Shown here: piece by piece, positions 1-5,626 of the stretch
How positions within the stretch are numbered: the stretch's first letter is position 1
How the letters are laid out: each line of letters opens with the position of its first letter
Translations under genes and position numbers: made by a program
Assembly: GCA_023301015.1 (NCBI GenBank)
Contig: JALZVI010000248.1
Span: 1 to 5,626, forward strand
Source: Rickettsiales bacterium
GTDB lineage: Bacteria; Pseudomonadota; Alphaproteobacteria; Rickettsiales; 21-14-0-20-44-7
Length of the DNA: 5,626 nt
Direction: 5' to 3'
Notes under the pieces: model-generated
Seen by the model: the letters and a program-made list of their open reading frames with translations, nothing else
Database searches by the model: none
Told to the model about the DNA's origin: nothing

Positions 1-40
1 TGAGCATTTCATAAGAATGATGAAACGGGAAAAAGGAAAC

Positions 41-137
41 TACGGATCGACACGAATTTTCACGGATCTTGGTTGGGGGAATTTCATTCCGCGGAATACA
101 CAGATGACCAAGACTGATAAAATAATTCACGAAACAC
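41..137. repeat. Decayed interspersed repeat with 10-base CACGRAT-type units
   Basis: Three consecutive 10-base units can be read at 41-50, 51-60 and 61-70 (tacggatcga, cacgaatttt, cacggatctt). The 7-mer acggatc recurs exactly 20 bases apart (42-48 and 62-68). Related pieces follow: a ccgcggaatacacagat stretch near 89-105 and ttcacgaaacacgc near 124-137. Degenerate tracts of this style (CACGGAT / CACGAAT / GGAATACAC) are, from general knowledge, frequent intergenic repeats in Verrucomicrobiota and Planctomycetota. Their function is unknown. The element lies beyond the 3' end of the minus-strand operon and marks the left edge of the low-GC block. The periodicity is seen directly; the family assignment is from memory. 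Confidence 0.5.
86..97. repeat. 12-base perfect palindrome attccgcggaat
   Basis: The sequence attccgcggaat equals its own reverse complement. It lies inside the decayed repeat, about 140 bases beyond the stop of the 610-residue gene, with no promoter or gene start nearby. A dimeric protein could bind such a site, but it is more simply a by-product of the repeat's own sequence style (ccgcgga-type cores). Confidence 0.45.
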
Positions 138-205
138 GCCTATTCTTTCATGACTCTCGTCCACCTTCTCCTTCCTGAAGGGAAGATTCCGCCACGTAAC
201 CCAAC

Positions 206-219
206 AGAACGGGAGTTCT
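206..219 (-). terminator. Small hairpin after the minus-strand operon, possible weak terminator
   Basis: The five-base arms agaac (206-210) and gttct (215-219) pair perfectly around a 4-base loop. The hairpin begins 19 bases beyond the TGA stop of the 610-residue gene (239-241). On the transcribed strand it is followed by gttgggtt and not by a true U-run, so it is at best a weak intrinsic terminator. It may be only an mRNA 3'-end structure. Confidence 0.2.
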
Positions 220-238
220 CGAAATAACCAAGAGACAA

Positions 239-2071
239 TCATTCCTCCCTCTCAGAATCCTTCCGATTCGCAAAAACCCACAGCCTGGGGTTAAGGGGCA
301 CGTTATTATGCAACGAACTCAAGATACTCGCACTTGAGAGAATTCCCTCCTCTTTGCAGTTTTCGATTACCGACTTGTTCCAGAAAGTCTTCGCAAAACC
401 ATCAAGAATGTCAGTAATTTCTTCCCCAGTTTGATCTGAGGGGTAATCAGACCAATCAAAGAGAGAGCCTGAATGAGGTCTTCTTTCTGACAAAGGAATA
501 TTCTTGTAGTCATCTGGTGGCATCCAAGCTGTAAGATGATGCTTCAATGCACCGTCAACTGGACCATCCTGAGCTTTCCCTTGTAGAAATGTCTTCCATA
601 GCGACTCTAAAACAGGGTCTCTCTCTTCTTGGGGTAATGCTCTGACCAAGAAGAATAGCTGTGTTACAAAAATACTGGCGACAAATCTTTTACTGTTAGG
701 CTTCTCTTTTAGGAGAACACTCTGAAAGAGATTCTTCTCGGAATTTGTGTGCTCAATAAATGGAACATCGACAACGCGAAATGACCTCAAACGAAGATAC
801 GAGGTAAGATGATTCAACCATTCAGCGAGGCTATGCGTATCTCCTGACGCACATAGGTTGAAGAAAATCAAATAATTCTGAACATGGTGAATGTCAAAAA
901 CTGGACGATACGCTGCCTCATTATTATTAAGAATATGAATGACCCACTGAGAGAATTCCTTTGATTGAATCTTCATTGCCTCCTCGCTTTGTTCATTGGC
1001 AGTCATGACCTCTCGGGTAATCACTCCAAGAAGTCCGATTCGGGCGATGTGCCAATAGGCGTTGATTCCACCCATGCAGTTGTCCAAAGTCTGAGTTAAA
1101 CCTGTGCACTTATCGAAGGTGTGAGGAGCAGTGATGACATCAAGATTGTCCACGTAAAATTGATGCAGCATGCTGCAGTATGATTCTCCCCAAAATTGAT
1201 CTATGGCTTCTTTCAACTTTTTTGAAGGCTTCTTTCCCTCTTTCAACAGAAGATCGAAGATCCTGAGCGCAGCGATTTCAGTCAACTCAATATATCCTGG
1301 GCAGGGCGTTGGATCGCTCACACGTTTTTCCAAAATAATCGATAGAACCAGGGGCACCATGAGAACCTTTCGAACATCAGGCTTGTCCCCGGTAAAAAGT
1401 TCATCAAGGAATTGCTTCCAAGCTGGCACCAACGATACGTCCCAGCCTTGCGCCTTGAACTTCGTTTCTCGGAAAAGAGAGGTTATGTAAGAAATTTGTC
1501 CGTAGTGCTTTTGAGGAAACAGCTCTAATGAAAATAAATTTTGAGAAACTTCATCGACCACGCGGGTAAGATTCCAGCGTTCATACCTCATCTCTATTTC
1601 CCCTCTAGAGGCAGGCAGGGCTTTAACAAGCCCGTTAAAGAGAGCAACACCTGTGGCATCCTCATCCTTGTTGTAACCAAGGATGATTCGAACCTTCCTA
1701 ACCTTAGAACACTCGTCAGAATTGAGATCAACATTTGCCGCAGTTCGAAACTCAGCGTCCATCCCTTCGCTCCGCCAATTACGGTTGTTGAGCACTTCAT
1801 CCTTAAGCGAGAACACAAAAAGTTCTGTTTTATCTGCACTAAGAAATGACACGTCTACTCCGAATTCAGGTTCAGTTTTCGTTTTTGCAGTTTCGCCGTC
1901 TGCACCTCGTAAAAATGGCAGCCGAATAGGTGACCATCCCTTCGCAAGGCCTAAGTTGTAAATGACCCAATCAAAACCTAGTTGGGTCCCTCTTTTCTCT
2001 TCACGACTCCGTTCACCCAACGAATGAATATAGTAGGTAAGGAAAGTCTTTTTTTGTGCTTCATCTTTCAT
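239..2071 (-). CDS. Unknown 610-residue protein with a PD-(D/E)XK-like N-terminal domain, second gene of operon
   Basis: I do not recognise the family. Residues about 15-150 read as an alpha/beta nuclease-like core: a helix with E19-E25, then GVD (71-73), a short strand, FVFSLKDE (85-92) and a further strand ending YNKDED (133-138). D73, 16 residues and K90 give the spacing of the PD-(D/E)XK D...(E/Q)xK motif. However, the position of the catalytic Glu is Ser88, while E92 lies two residues past the Lys. The domain is therefore a variant, a migrated active site, or inactive. Residues about 165-610 look mainly helical, with WNLTRVVDEV (166-175) starting that part. There is no Walker A, no signal peptide and no clear membrane segment. 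The start ATG is 3 bases after the stop of the 619-residue gene and lacks a Shine-Dalgarno sequence, so translational coupling is likely. A role as the effector of a two-protein defence module is inferred. Confidence 0.85.
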   Translation of the reverse strand: MKDEAQKKTFLTYYIHSLGERSREEKRGTQLGFDWVIYNLGLAKGWSPIRLPFLRGADGETAKTKTEPEFGVDVSFLSADKTELFVFSLKDEVLNNRNWRSEGMDAEFRTAANVDLNSDECSKVRKVRIILGYNKDEDATGVALFNGLVKALPASRGEIEMRYERWNLTRVVDEVSQNLFSLELFPQKHYGQISYITSLFRETKFKAQGWDVSLVPAWKQFLDELFTGDKPDVRKVLMVPLVLSIILEKRVSDPTPCPGYIELTEIAALRIFDLLLKEGKKPSKKLKEAIDQFWGESYCSMLHQFYVDNLDVITAPHTFDKCTGLTQTLDNCMGGINAYWHIARIGLLGVITREVMTANEQSEEAMKIQSKEFSQWVIHILNNNEAAYRPVFDIHHVQNYLIFFNLCASGDTHSLAEWLNHLTSYLRLRSFRVVDVPFIEHTNSEKNLFQSVLLKEKPNSKRFVASIFVTQLFFLVRALPQEERDPVLESLWKTFLQGKAQDGPVDGALKHHLTAWMPPDDYKNIPLSERRPHSGSLFDWSDYPSDQTGEEITDILDGFAKTFWNKSVIENCKEEGILSSASILSSLHNNVPLNPRLWVFANRKDSEREE

Positions 2072-2074
2072 ATT

Positions 2075-3934
2075 CTATTCGTTGTTAGTCCTTTGATTCA
2101 GTTCCACTGCAGCACTGGTTCTCCGGTATTTTTCTTTCTCTGGTGAAGCAAGCTCAAGCCAAGGTAGCTCCTGAGAATGCTCAATGTGCTTCATCTCCAT
2201 TTTGGTTTGAGTCCCGTCACTTCGAACAAGCGATGCATCTTTGCCATACGGAAAAAAGATCTGGGTGCACAGGTGCATCAACAATGAAGAGTTATCCATA
2301 GCCTTACCCATTTCCTTGGCTGAAATTCGTCCTGCGAGCTGTCTTGTATCGAGATAGTGACTTGTCTCAAAAAGGAATTTCCCTCTACGGTCGTAAAATG
2401 AGTCATCGCGGTTGGTTGATGAGTCATGCGCTCTTTTCACCCTCTCTTTAAAGTCGTGATTCACGGCGTGCCCATCAAACGAGTCACGAAACTCACTTGT
2501 ATTGAAATACTGATATTGAATCTCGGAATAAAGCTCCTCTTCTTGATCTTGAAGTAAAGGAAGATTGGGATCGGTGAGTGCGCCGAAAATTCTGCCCGAC
2601 GCCTTGGAAGATAATCTCGTTAATTGTGAACCGCAAAAGAGCCGGCGGAGTGATTGGAGAGACATTGTCTTAAGCTGTTCTGCTGGTAGACTCTGATCTG
2701 TTACGGAATCTAAAAGGGTCAAGCCAACTTGTTGAATACTTCGGTTCTCATCGACTGAGAGACGAAGCGCAGCAGAATCTAATTCAGGACATTTCTTCAC
2801 CGAAGAAAGAGAAACAATATTGGACCCCATATTACCCAAAAAATCGAGTAGGCTTTCTGGACTCAACCTCGCAGTAATCTCTATAGTTTTCGCTAACTGT
2901 GTATCATCTTCCTTTATTGACCCCAACAGCATCGATAAAAGGTTCCATGTTCCAATGTGATCTGAGGAAATCGGGAGAGCTGCTTTGAGTATCACCAAGC
3001 TGAACTCAGGCTCCTCTTGGATAAACTTATCGAGCAAAGAAACTAGGCAGTATTTACTGGAATCTGAGAATCCATCTTCACCAACTTCACTCATCATGCT
3101 CTCAAGAATCTTTTTCTTATCACCCACCGAAATTACGTCTCCCAGAAGTGAACGGAGAATCAGCTCCTCAATGAGGCTTTTGTGTTGAATATCCCTCACA
3201 AGATAATTCATCAGCGCTTCTATTTCAGCGCGATCACACCCAACGAAAGACTTGTAAAGCACCTCCCTTCGATGGGGATCGTCACTTTCTTCAAAAGCAC
3301 CGAGTCTCTCAGCAAATTTCTGTCGTAGCTTCTTGTCTCTTTCTTGCCGAGCAATTTTCAAGCAAGCAGATTTGATCATATCTTCCTCTTTCATTCCTCT
3401 GTGTTCAGTCTCGTTTTTGAGTTCATCGATGATTTCAAATGCAACATCACTTGCGGACACTCTCCTGTCGAAGATCGTCCAAATCTCACCTTGCGCTAAA
3501 TCCTCAGAACTTAGTTCCAGTGTTCGAGTCAGTAAGTCCAAAAAGAGGGTGAGATTTAATCCATCATTCCCTCCAATTGCGCGAAGGAGAGATAACTGAG
3601 AAAAGACCTCGTGTTTTTCGAGAGATGATATTAATTCGCGAGCAAATTCACTCACCCATTCTGAATGGTTTGCGGTAAGGTAACTCGAAACGAAACCCTC
3701 AAATTTAGCTCCATCATCATTGGAATAATTCACTCGCGCACCGAGGTGTTTGAGCGCCTGAATTGATTCAGGAATTGGATGATCGGCTTCAAGATTCTTA
3801 CGAATTTGGCCAGGCTCCAGATTGGCGAGCTGTTTTAAAAGCTGTGGAATGTCCTTCTTCAACTTAATCCCCAAAGCCTTCAATCCCAGTCCTGAGAGAA
3901 TATCAGGCTCATTGGGCTCGGTGACATTGTTCAT
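2075..3934 (-). CDS. Unknown 619-residue helical (HEAT/ARM-like?) protein, first gene of operon
   Basis: The protein family is not recognised. The sequence is rich in Leu, Glu, Ser and Lys and reads as successive amphipathic helix pairs from about residue 95 to 460, for example around LISSLEKHEVFSQLSLLRAI (101-120) and LMNYLVRDI (241-249). This pattern fits a solenoid of HEAT/ARM type, though no exact repeat consensus could be fixed. The N-terminus (about 10-45) is a short helical segment (LSGLGLKALGIKLKKDI). The C-terminus (about 465-619) is charged and non-repetitive, with many Asp, Arg and His. There is no P-loop, no nuclease motif, no signal peptide and no membrane span, so it is probably a cytoplasmic scaffold, sensor or partner protein. 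It is transcribed first and is followed after 3 bases by the nuclease-like gene, so the two products probably act together. The ATG has no Shine-Dalgarno sequence and abuts a candidate promoter. Its GC (42-43% in rows counted) is far below that of the transporter gene. Confidence 0.87.
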   Translation of the reverse strand: MNNVTEPNEPDILSGLGLKALGIKLKKDIPQLLKQLANLEPGQIRKNLEADHPIPESIQALKHLGARVNYSNDDGAKFEGFVSSYLTANHSEWVSEFARELISSLEKHEVFSQLSLLRAIGGNDGLNLTLFLDLLTRTLELSSEDLAQGEIWTIFDRRVSASDVAFEIIDELKNETEHRGMKEEDMIKSACLKIARQERDKKLRQKFAERLGAFEESDDPHRREVLYKSFVGCDRAEIEALMNYLVRDIQHKSLIEELILRSLLGDVISVGDKKKILESMMSEVGEDGFSDSSKYCLVSLLDKFIQEEPEFSLVILKAALPISSDHIGTWNLLSMLLGSIKEDDTQLAKTIEITARLSPESLLDFLGNMGSNIVSLSSVKKCPELDSAALRLSVDENRSIQQVGLTLLDSVTDQSLPAEQLKTMSLQSLRRLFCGSQLTRLSSKASGRIFGALTDPNLPLLQDQEEELYSEIQYQYFNTSEFRDSFDGHAVNHDFKERVKRAHDSSTNRDDSFYDRRGKFLFETSHYLDTRQLAGRISAKEMGKAMDNSSLLMHLCTQIFFPYGKDASLVRSDGTQTKMEMKHIEHSQELPWLELASPEKEKYRRTSAAVELNQRTNNE

Positions 3935-3940
3935 ACGGGC

Positions 3941-3970
3941 AGTGTAACTCTATGAACATACTTTGTGCAA
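3941..3970 (-). promoter_or_regulatory. Candidate sigma70-like promoter giving a near-leaderless operon mRNA
   Basis: Read on the minus strand, TTGCAC (3965-3970) and TACACT (3941-3946) are separated by 18 bases and resemble -35 and -10 boxes (3 of 6 and 4 of 6 consensus matches). Only 6 bases separate the -10 box from the ATG of the 619-residue gene, so transcription would begin at or next to the start codon. This agrees with the lack of a Shine-Dalgarno sequence there. The boxes are weak and this remains an inference. Confidence 0.3.
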
Positions 3971-4106
3971 GCCACTCGACAGAGAAGAAGTTAAAGTCGT
4001 AAATCGCCTCCTCCCAAAAGGAACTGTCACCCTCATCTCAAAACCACTCAACCGCGAGTGGCTCGCAGACCTCTTCGCCCGCTACGGACAGAAGAAGTGC
4101 GTGTAA
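3948..4106 (+). pseudogene. Orphan 53-codon frame, probable 3' remnant of a displaced host gene
   Basis: This frame is open from just after a TAA (3945-3947) to a TAA at 4104-4106 and has no ATG; a TTG at 3963 is the only conventional start codon in it. The translation looks real: it holds KPLDRE (from 3969) and KPLNRE (from 4041), each followed by a short amphipathic helix with an Arg, and ends in RYGQKKCV. The row 4021-4080 is 58% GC and favours C-ending codons (CTC, ACC, GCC, CGC, TAC). It therefore resembles the transporter gene more than the 42-45% GC genes beside it. The simplest reading is the tail of a host gene whose 5' part was lost when the minus-strand operon arrived. Its frame is the same as that of the nuclease gene at 4134, separated by TAA plus 27 bases. 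The protein family is not recognised. Alternatives are a small TTG-started gene or chance. Confidence 0.45.
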
Positions 4107-4133
4107 TTTCCCGCATTAATAGCAGAATCTCCT

Positions 4134-5141
4134 ATGCTCTACCGCCTCGAAAAGAAGAACGACAAATTTACTGGCCTCGATCCGCTCCCTTTCCGTGGTA
4201 TTCGCTTGGAAAAAGACCTTGAAGACCTTCTAGCTCAGAATCTCTTTGAAGTGCTTTTTGAAGAAAATAACCTCATGCCGATTTTTCAAGAACGAGCATG
4301 GCAGGAGGAGGCTGATATCTATGCTCTGAACAAGCAAGGTGACTTGATGATCTTTGAGCTAAAAAGAGATGACGCTGGGGCCGGAGCAGTCCATCAGGCA
4401 CTTCGATACTGCGAGAAGGCTGCCTCCTTCACCTTCGACAAGCTCACAAGAATGCTACAAACCTACTTGAAAGACGACTCGCTGGACCTTCAAGAGGAAC
4501 ACCGAAATGCCTTTGAACTTGAACATTGCCTGAGTAAATCTGAGTTCAACACGGATCAACATCTGATTGTTATTGGCAGCGCCGGAGATGAAGCCTTGAT
4601 CCGCAATGTAGACTACTGGAAATCAAAAGGGCTATCCTTGAACTTTGTCCCTTATCGCATTTATGAGATTGAGGGGGCTTCCTATTTTGAATTTTTCTCG
4701 CTTCCTTATGACGAGCACTCGAATCCAGCTCACAAGAAGGGCGTTATTTTCGACACTAACCTTAGCTACGACGAGGACTCCATCTGGTATATGTGTGAAA
4801 GGGATCGGGTCGCAGCCTTTGGTGGACTTCGCTACGTAGTCCATTCGCTACGCAAGGGAGATACTGTGTTTCTCTATCATAAAGGCCGAGGTATAGTTGC
4901 GGCTGGTGAAGTTCTTAGAGAACCCAAAGAAGACGATTCGTCGGACGCGACCTATTGTGATCTGAAGTGGCTTACAACGAGGCCAGTGAGAGGGGAGAAT
5001 TACCCGGCCATGCCCGCAAGTGCAATTAAGGAGGCGATGGAATTCGGCTTCTTCTGGGCAAGAACGCTTAAGGTCCCTTACTTGAGTTCCGAAGAAAGCC
5101 AGAAACTCCTCACGGCTCTCACTCGCATCCTCGTAAAATAA
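4134..5141 (+). CDS. PD-(D/E)XK (DUF91/NucS-like) nuclease fused to a C-terminal EVE/PUA-like domain
   Basis: Probable DNA endonuclease that cuts according to base modification or damage. The N-terminal part (about 20-135) has the full PD-(D/E)XK set: E30 in the first helix, AD (60-61), FELKRD with E75 and K77, and QALRY with Q88, as in the NucS/DUF91 group. Residues 140-200 continue the fold with a strand-rich segment (HLIVIGSAGDEAL, YFEFFSLPYDEH) often seen in nucleases of this group. Residues about 215-335 look like an EVE domain of the PUA superfamily: IWYM (217-220), LRKGDTVFLYHKGRGIVAAG (239-258), a mid-domain DLKWL and a closing GFFWARTLKVPYLS. EVE and related domains bind modified bases such as 5-methylcytosine derivatives, which suggests modification-dependent restriction; the true ligand is unknown. 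ATG 4134 is the first start codon after the in-frame TAA at 4104. No clear Shine-Dalgarno sequence precedes it. It is divergent from the two-gene operon. Confidence 0.85.
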   Translation: MLYRLEKKNDKFTGLDPLPFRGIRLEKDLEDLLAQNLFEVLFEENNLMPIFQERAWQEEADIYALNKQGDLMIFELKRDDAGAGAVHQALRYCEKAASFTFDKLTRMLQTYLKDDSLDLQEEHRNAFELEHCLSKSEFNTDQHLIVIGSAGDEALIRNVDYWKSKGLSLNFVPYRIYEIEGASYFEFFSLPYDEHSNPAHKKGVIFDTNLSYDEDSIWYMCERDRVAAFGGLRYVVHSLRKGDTVFLYHKGRGIVAAGEVLREPKEDDSSDATYCDLKWLTTRPVRGENYPAMPASAIKEAMEFGFFWARTLKVPYLSSEESQKLLTALTRILVK

Positions 5142-5267
5142 ACGAAGGAGAAACCCGCGCCAAATCACTCAATGGCGCCCTTAAAAATTAGGAGCAGATT
5201 TCCACGGCCCGTTTTTTTTTGCGCGCCCTGCCCTAGGAGAAATAGAACTTGGCCAAGGAGCCTAACT

Positions 5268-5380
5268 CCGCAAAAAACGCAGCGGCACAAAGGCTAGGGA
5301 GTAACGCAGAGGCCAAAACATCCCAGCCTATCATGCTCTGCGTCACTCCCCGACCTCTGCGCCTCTGCGGTAAAACCTCA
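5268..5380. repeat. Composite CTCTGCG / CGCAGAG interspersed repeat
   Basis: CTCTGCG occurs at 5336-5342, 5355-5361 and 5363-5369, and its complement CGCAGAG at 5305-5311. The 9-mer cgcagaggc (5305-5313) is the exact reverse complement of gcctctgcg (5361-5369). A further ccgc...gcgg pair surrounds an A-run (5268-5285). The block sits between two convergent genes, the nuclease and the nucleoside transporter. From general memory, tracts reading CCGCAGAGGCGCAGAGG are common in intergenic DNA of Verrucomicrobiota, Planctomycetota and some other phyla. Function is unknown; folding into hairpins could stop transcription from both sides. Confidence 0.6.
5296..5351. repeat. Long imperfect hairpin between convergent genes, possible bidirectional terminator
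   Basis: Arm agggagtaacgcagag (5296-5311) pairs with ctctgcgtcactcccc (5336-5351) at 14 of 16 positions, leaving a 24-base loop. A second pairing, aggctaggga (5291-5300) with tcccagcct (5321-5329), uses one bulge and competes for bases 5297-5300. Neither strand has a good U-run straight after the stem, so a classic intrinsic terminator is not shown. Its position between convergent transcription units fits an insulating or 3'-end role. Confidence 0.5.
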
Positions 5381-5411
5381 TCTATATCGTCTTAACCGAG
5401 CGCCATACTCA

Positions 5412-5626
5412 CTAAGACAACAACATCCCCGCCAAAGCAGCGCTCATTAAATTCGCCAGCGTTGCTGCGAACACTGCCTTTAATCCGAGGCGCGCAATCT
5501 CTTGGCGGCGGCTCGGAGCCATCACGCCCAACCCGCCTAGCAGGATGGCAATCGAGGAAAGGTTCGCGAACCCGCAGAGGGCAAAGGTCACGATCCCCTG
5601 TGTTTGAGGTGAGAGATTCTCTTTGA
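5412..5626 (-). CDS. Concentrative nucleoside transporter (NupC/CNT family), C-terminal fragment
   Basis: Only the last 70 residues and the TAG stop (5412-5414) are inside the window; the rest of the gene lies beyond the right edge. The fragment contains [18 protein letters not shown], then a Gly-rich turn, [13 protein letters not shown], and a final hydrophobic helix ending GMLLS. The ALCGFAN..SI....GG.....AP.RR pattern is the conserved C-terminal signature of the Na+ or H+ coupled CNT transporters, which import nucleosides across the inner membrane. About two transmembrane segments are visible: the first in the ALCGFAN-to-GVMAP stretch and the second over the last 25 residues. High GC (about 62% over 5461-5580) marks it as native chromosome, in contrast to the island genes. 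The gene converges on the nuclease gene. The exact substrate and a gene symbol cannot be set from this fragment. Confidence 0.88.
   Translation of the reverse strand, partial: KENLSPQTQGIVTFALCGFANLSSIAILLGGLGVMAPSRRQEIARLGLKAVFAATLANLMSAALAGMLLS

Noticed and set aside
2..178. Open frame of 58 codons on the plus strand ending in TGA at 176-178, possibly the tail of a gene left of the window
   Set aside because: Most of it overlaps the decayed repeat, which reads by chance as RIFTDLG- and NFIPRNT-like peptides. The length is not significant at this GC, and no family is recognisable.
167..185. cttcc / ggaag hairpin at about 171-185 as the operon terminator
   Set aside because: The stem has only five base pairs and there is no U-tract on either strand.
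1203..1961. Several plus-strand open frames of 90-100 codons inside the 610-residue gene
   Set aside because: They lie antisense within a long, well-supported coding region and show no recognisable domains or start signals.
4044..4061. Hairpin ccactc / gagtgg with a 6-base loop as an operator or attenuator upstream of the nuclease gene
   Set aside because: It falls inside the KPLNREW codons of the coding remnant, where it is explained by protein sequence, and it has no U-run.
5157..5220. Stem gcgcca (5157-5162) with tggcgc (5173-5178) and a T9 run at 5212-5220, as a terminator for the nuclease gene
   Set aside because: The 6-base stem is 33 bases away from the T-run, and no GC-rich stem directly precedes the run. 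An intrinsic terminator is therefore not supported.
5248..5257. Perfect palindrome cttggccaag
   Set aside because: It is a single 10-base copy with no nearby promoter or partner site, which is expected by chance at this scale.

Overview
The window looks like a small accessory (defence-type) island in a bacterial chromosome. The partial gene at the right edge encodes the C-terminus of a concentrative nucleoside transporter and is GC-rich (about 62% by hand count over 5461-5580). The three large genes in the middle are clearly poorer in GC (rows counted at 42-45%). Degenerate interspersed repeats lie at both ends. One has 10-base CACGRAT-type units and the other CTCTGCG / CGCAGAG units. Repeats of these kinds are, from general memory, common in Verrucomicrobiota and Planctomycetota genomes. 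That gives only a weak taxonomic hint, and no rRNA or other marker is present to confirm it.

Layout: bases 1-238 are non-coding and hold a decayed repeat and a small hairpin. Bases 239-3934 hold a two-gene minus-strand operon: first a 619-residue all-helical protein of unknown family, then, after a 3-base gap, a 610-residue protein whose first ~150 residues resemble a degenerate PD-(D/E)XK nuclease fold. I recognise neither protein family. A candidate promoter sits directly against the first start codon and would give an almost leaderless mRNA. Between the operon and the next gene is an orphan 53-codon frame (3948-4106) that reads like the 3' end of a host gene. It has host-like GC and a duplicated KPL[DN]RE motif.

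Bases 4134-5141 encode, on the plus strand, a 335-residue protein. It joins an N-terminal DUF91/NucS-like PD-(D/E)XK nuclease with intact catalytic residues to a C-terminal EVE/PUA-like domain. Such domains read modified bases, so a modification-dependent nuclease is the best guess. Bases 5142-5411 hold a composite inverted repeat able to form two competing hairpins. Bases 5412-5626 are the end of the nucleoside transporter gene, transcribed towards the island.

Interpretation: the helical-repeat/nuclease-like pair may be an undescribed two-gene defence module lying back to back with a more recognisable modified-DNA nuclease. The domain calls come from reading motifs, and the defence role rests on gene content and context alone.
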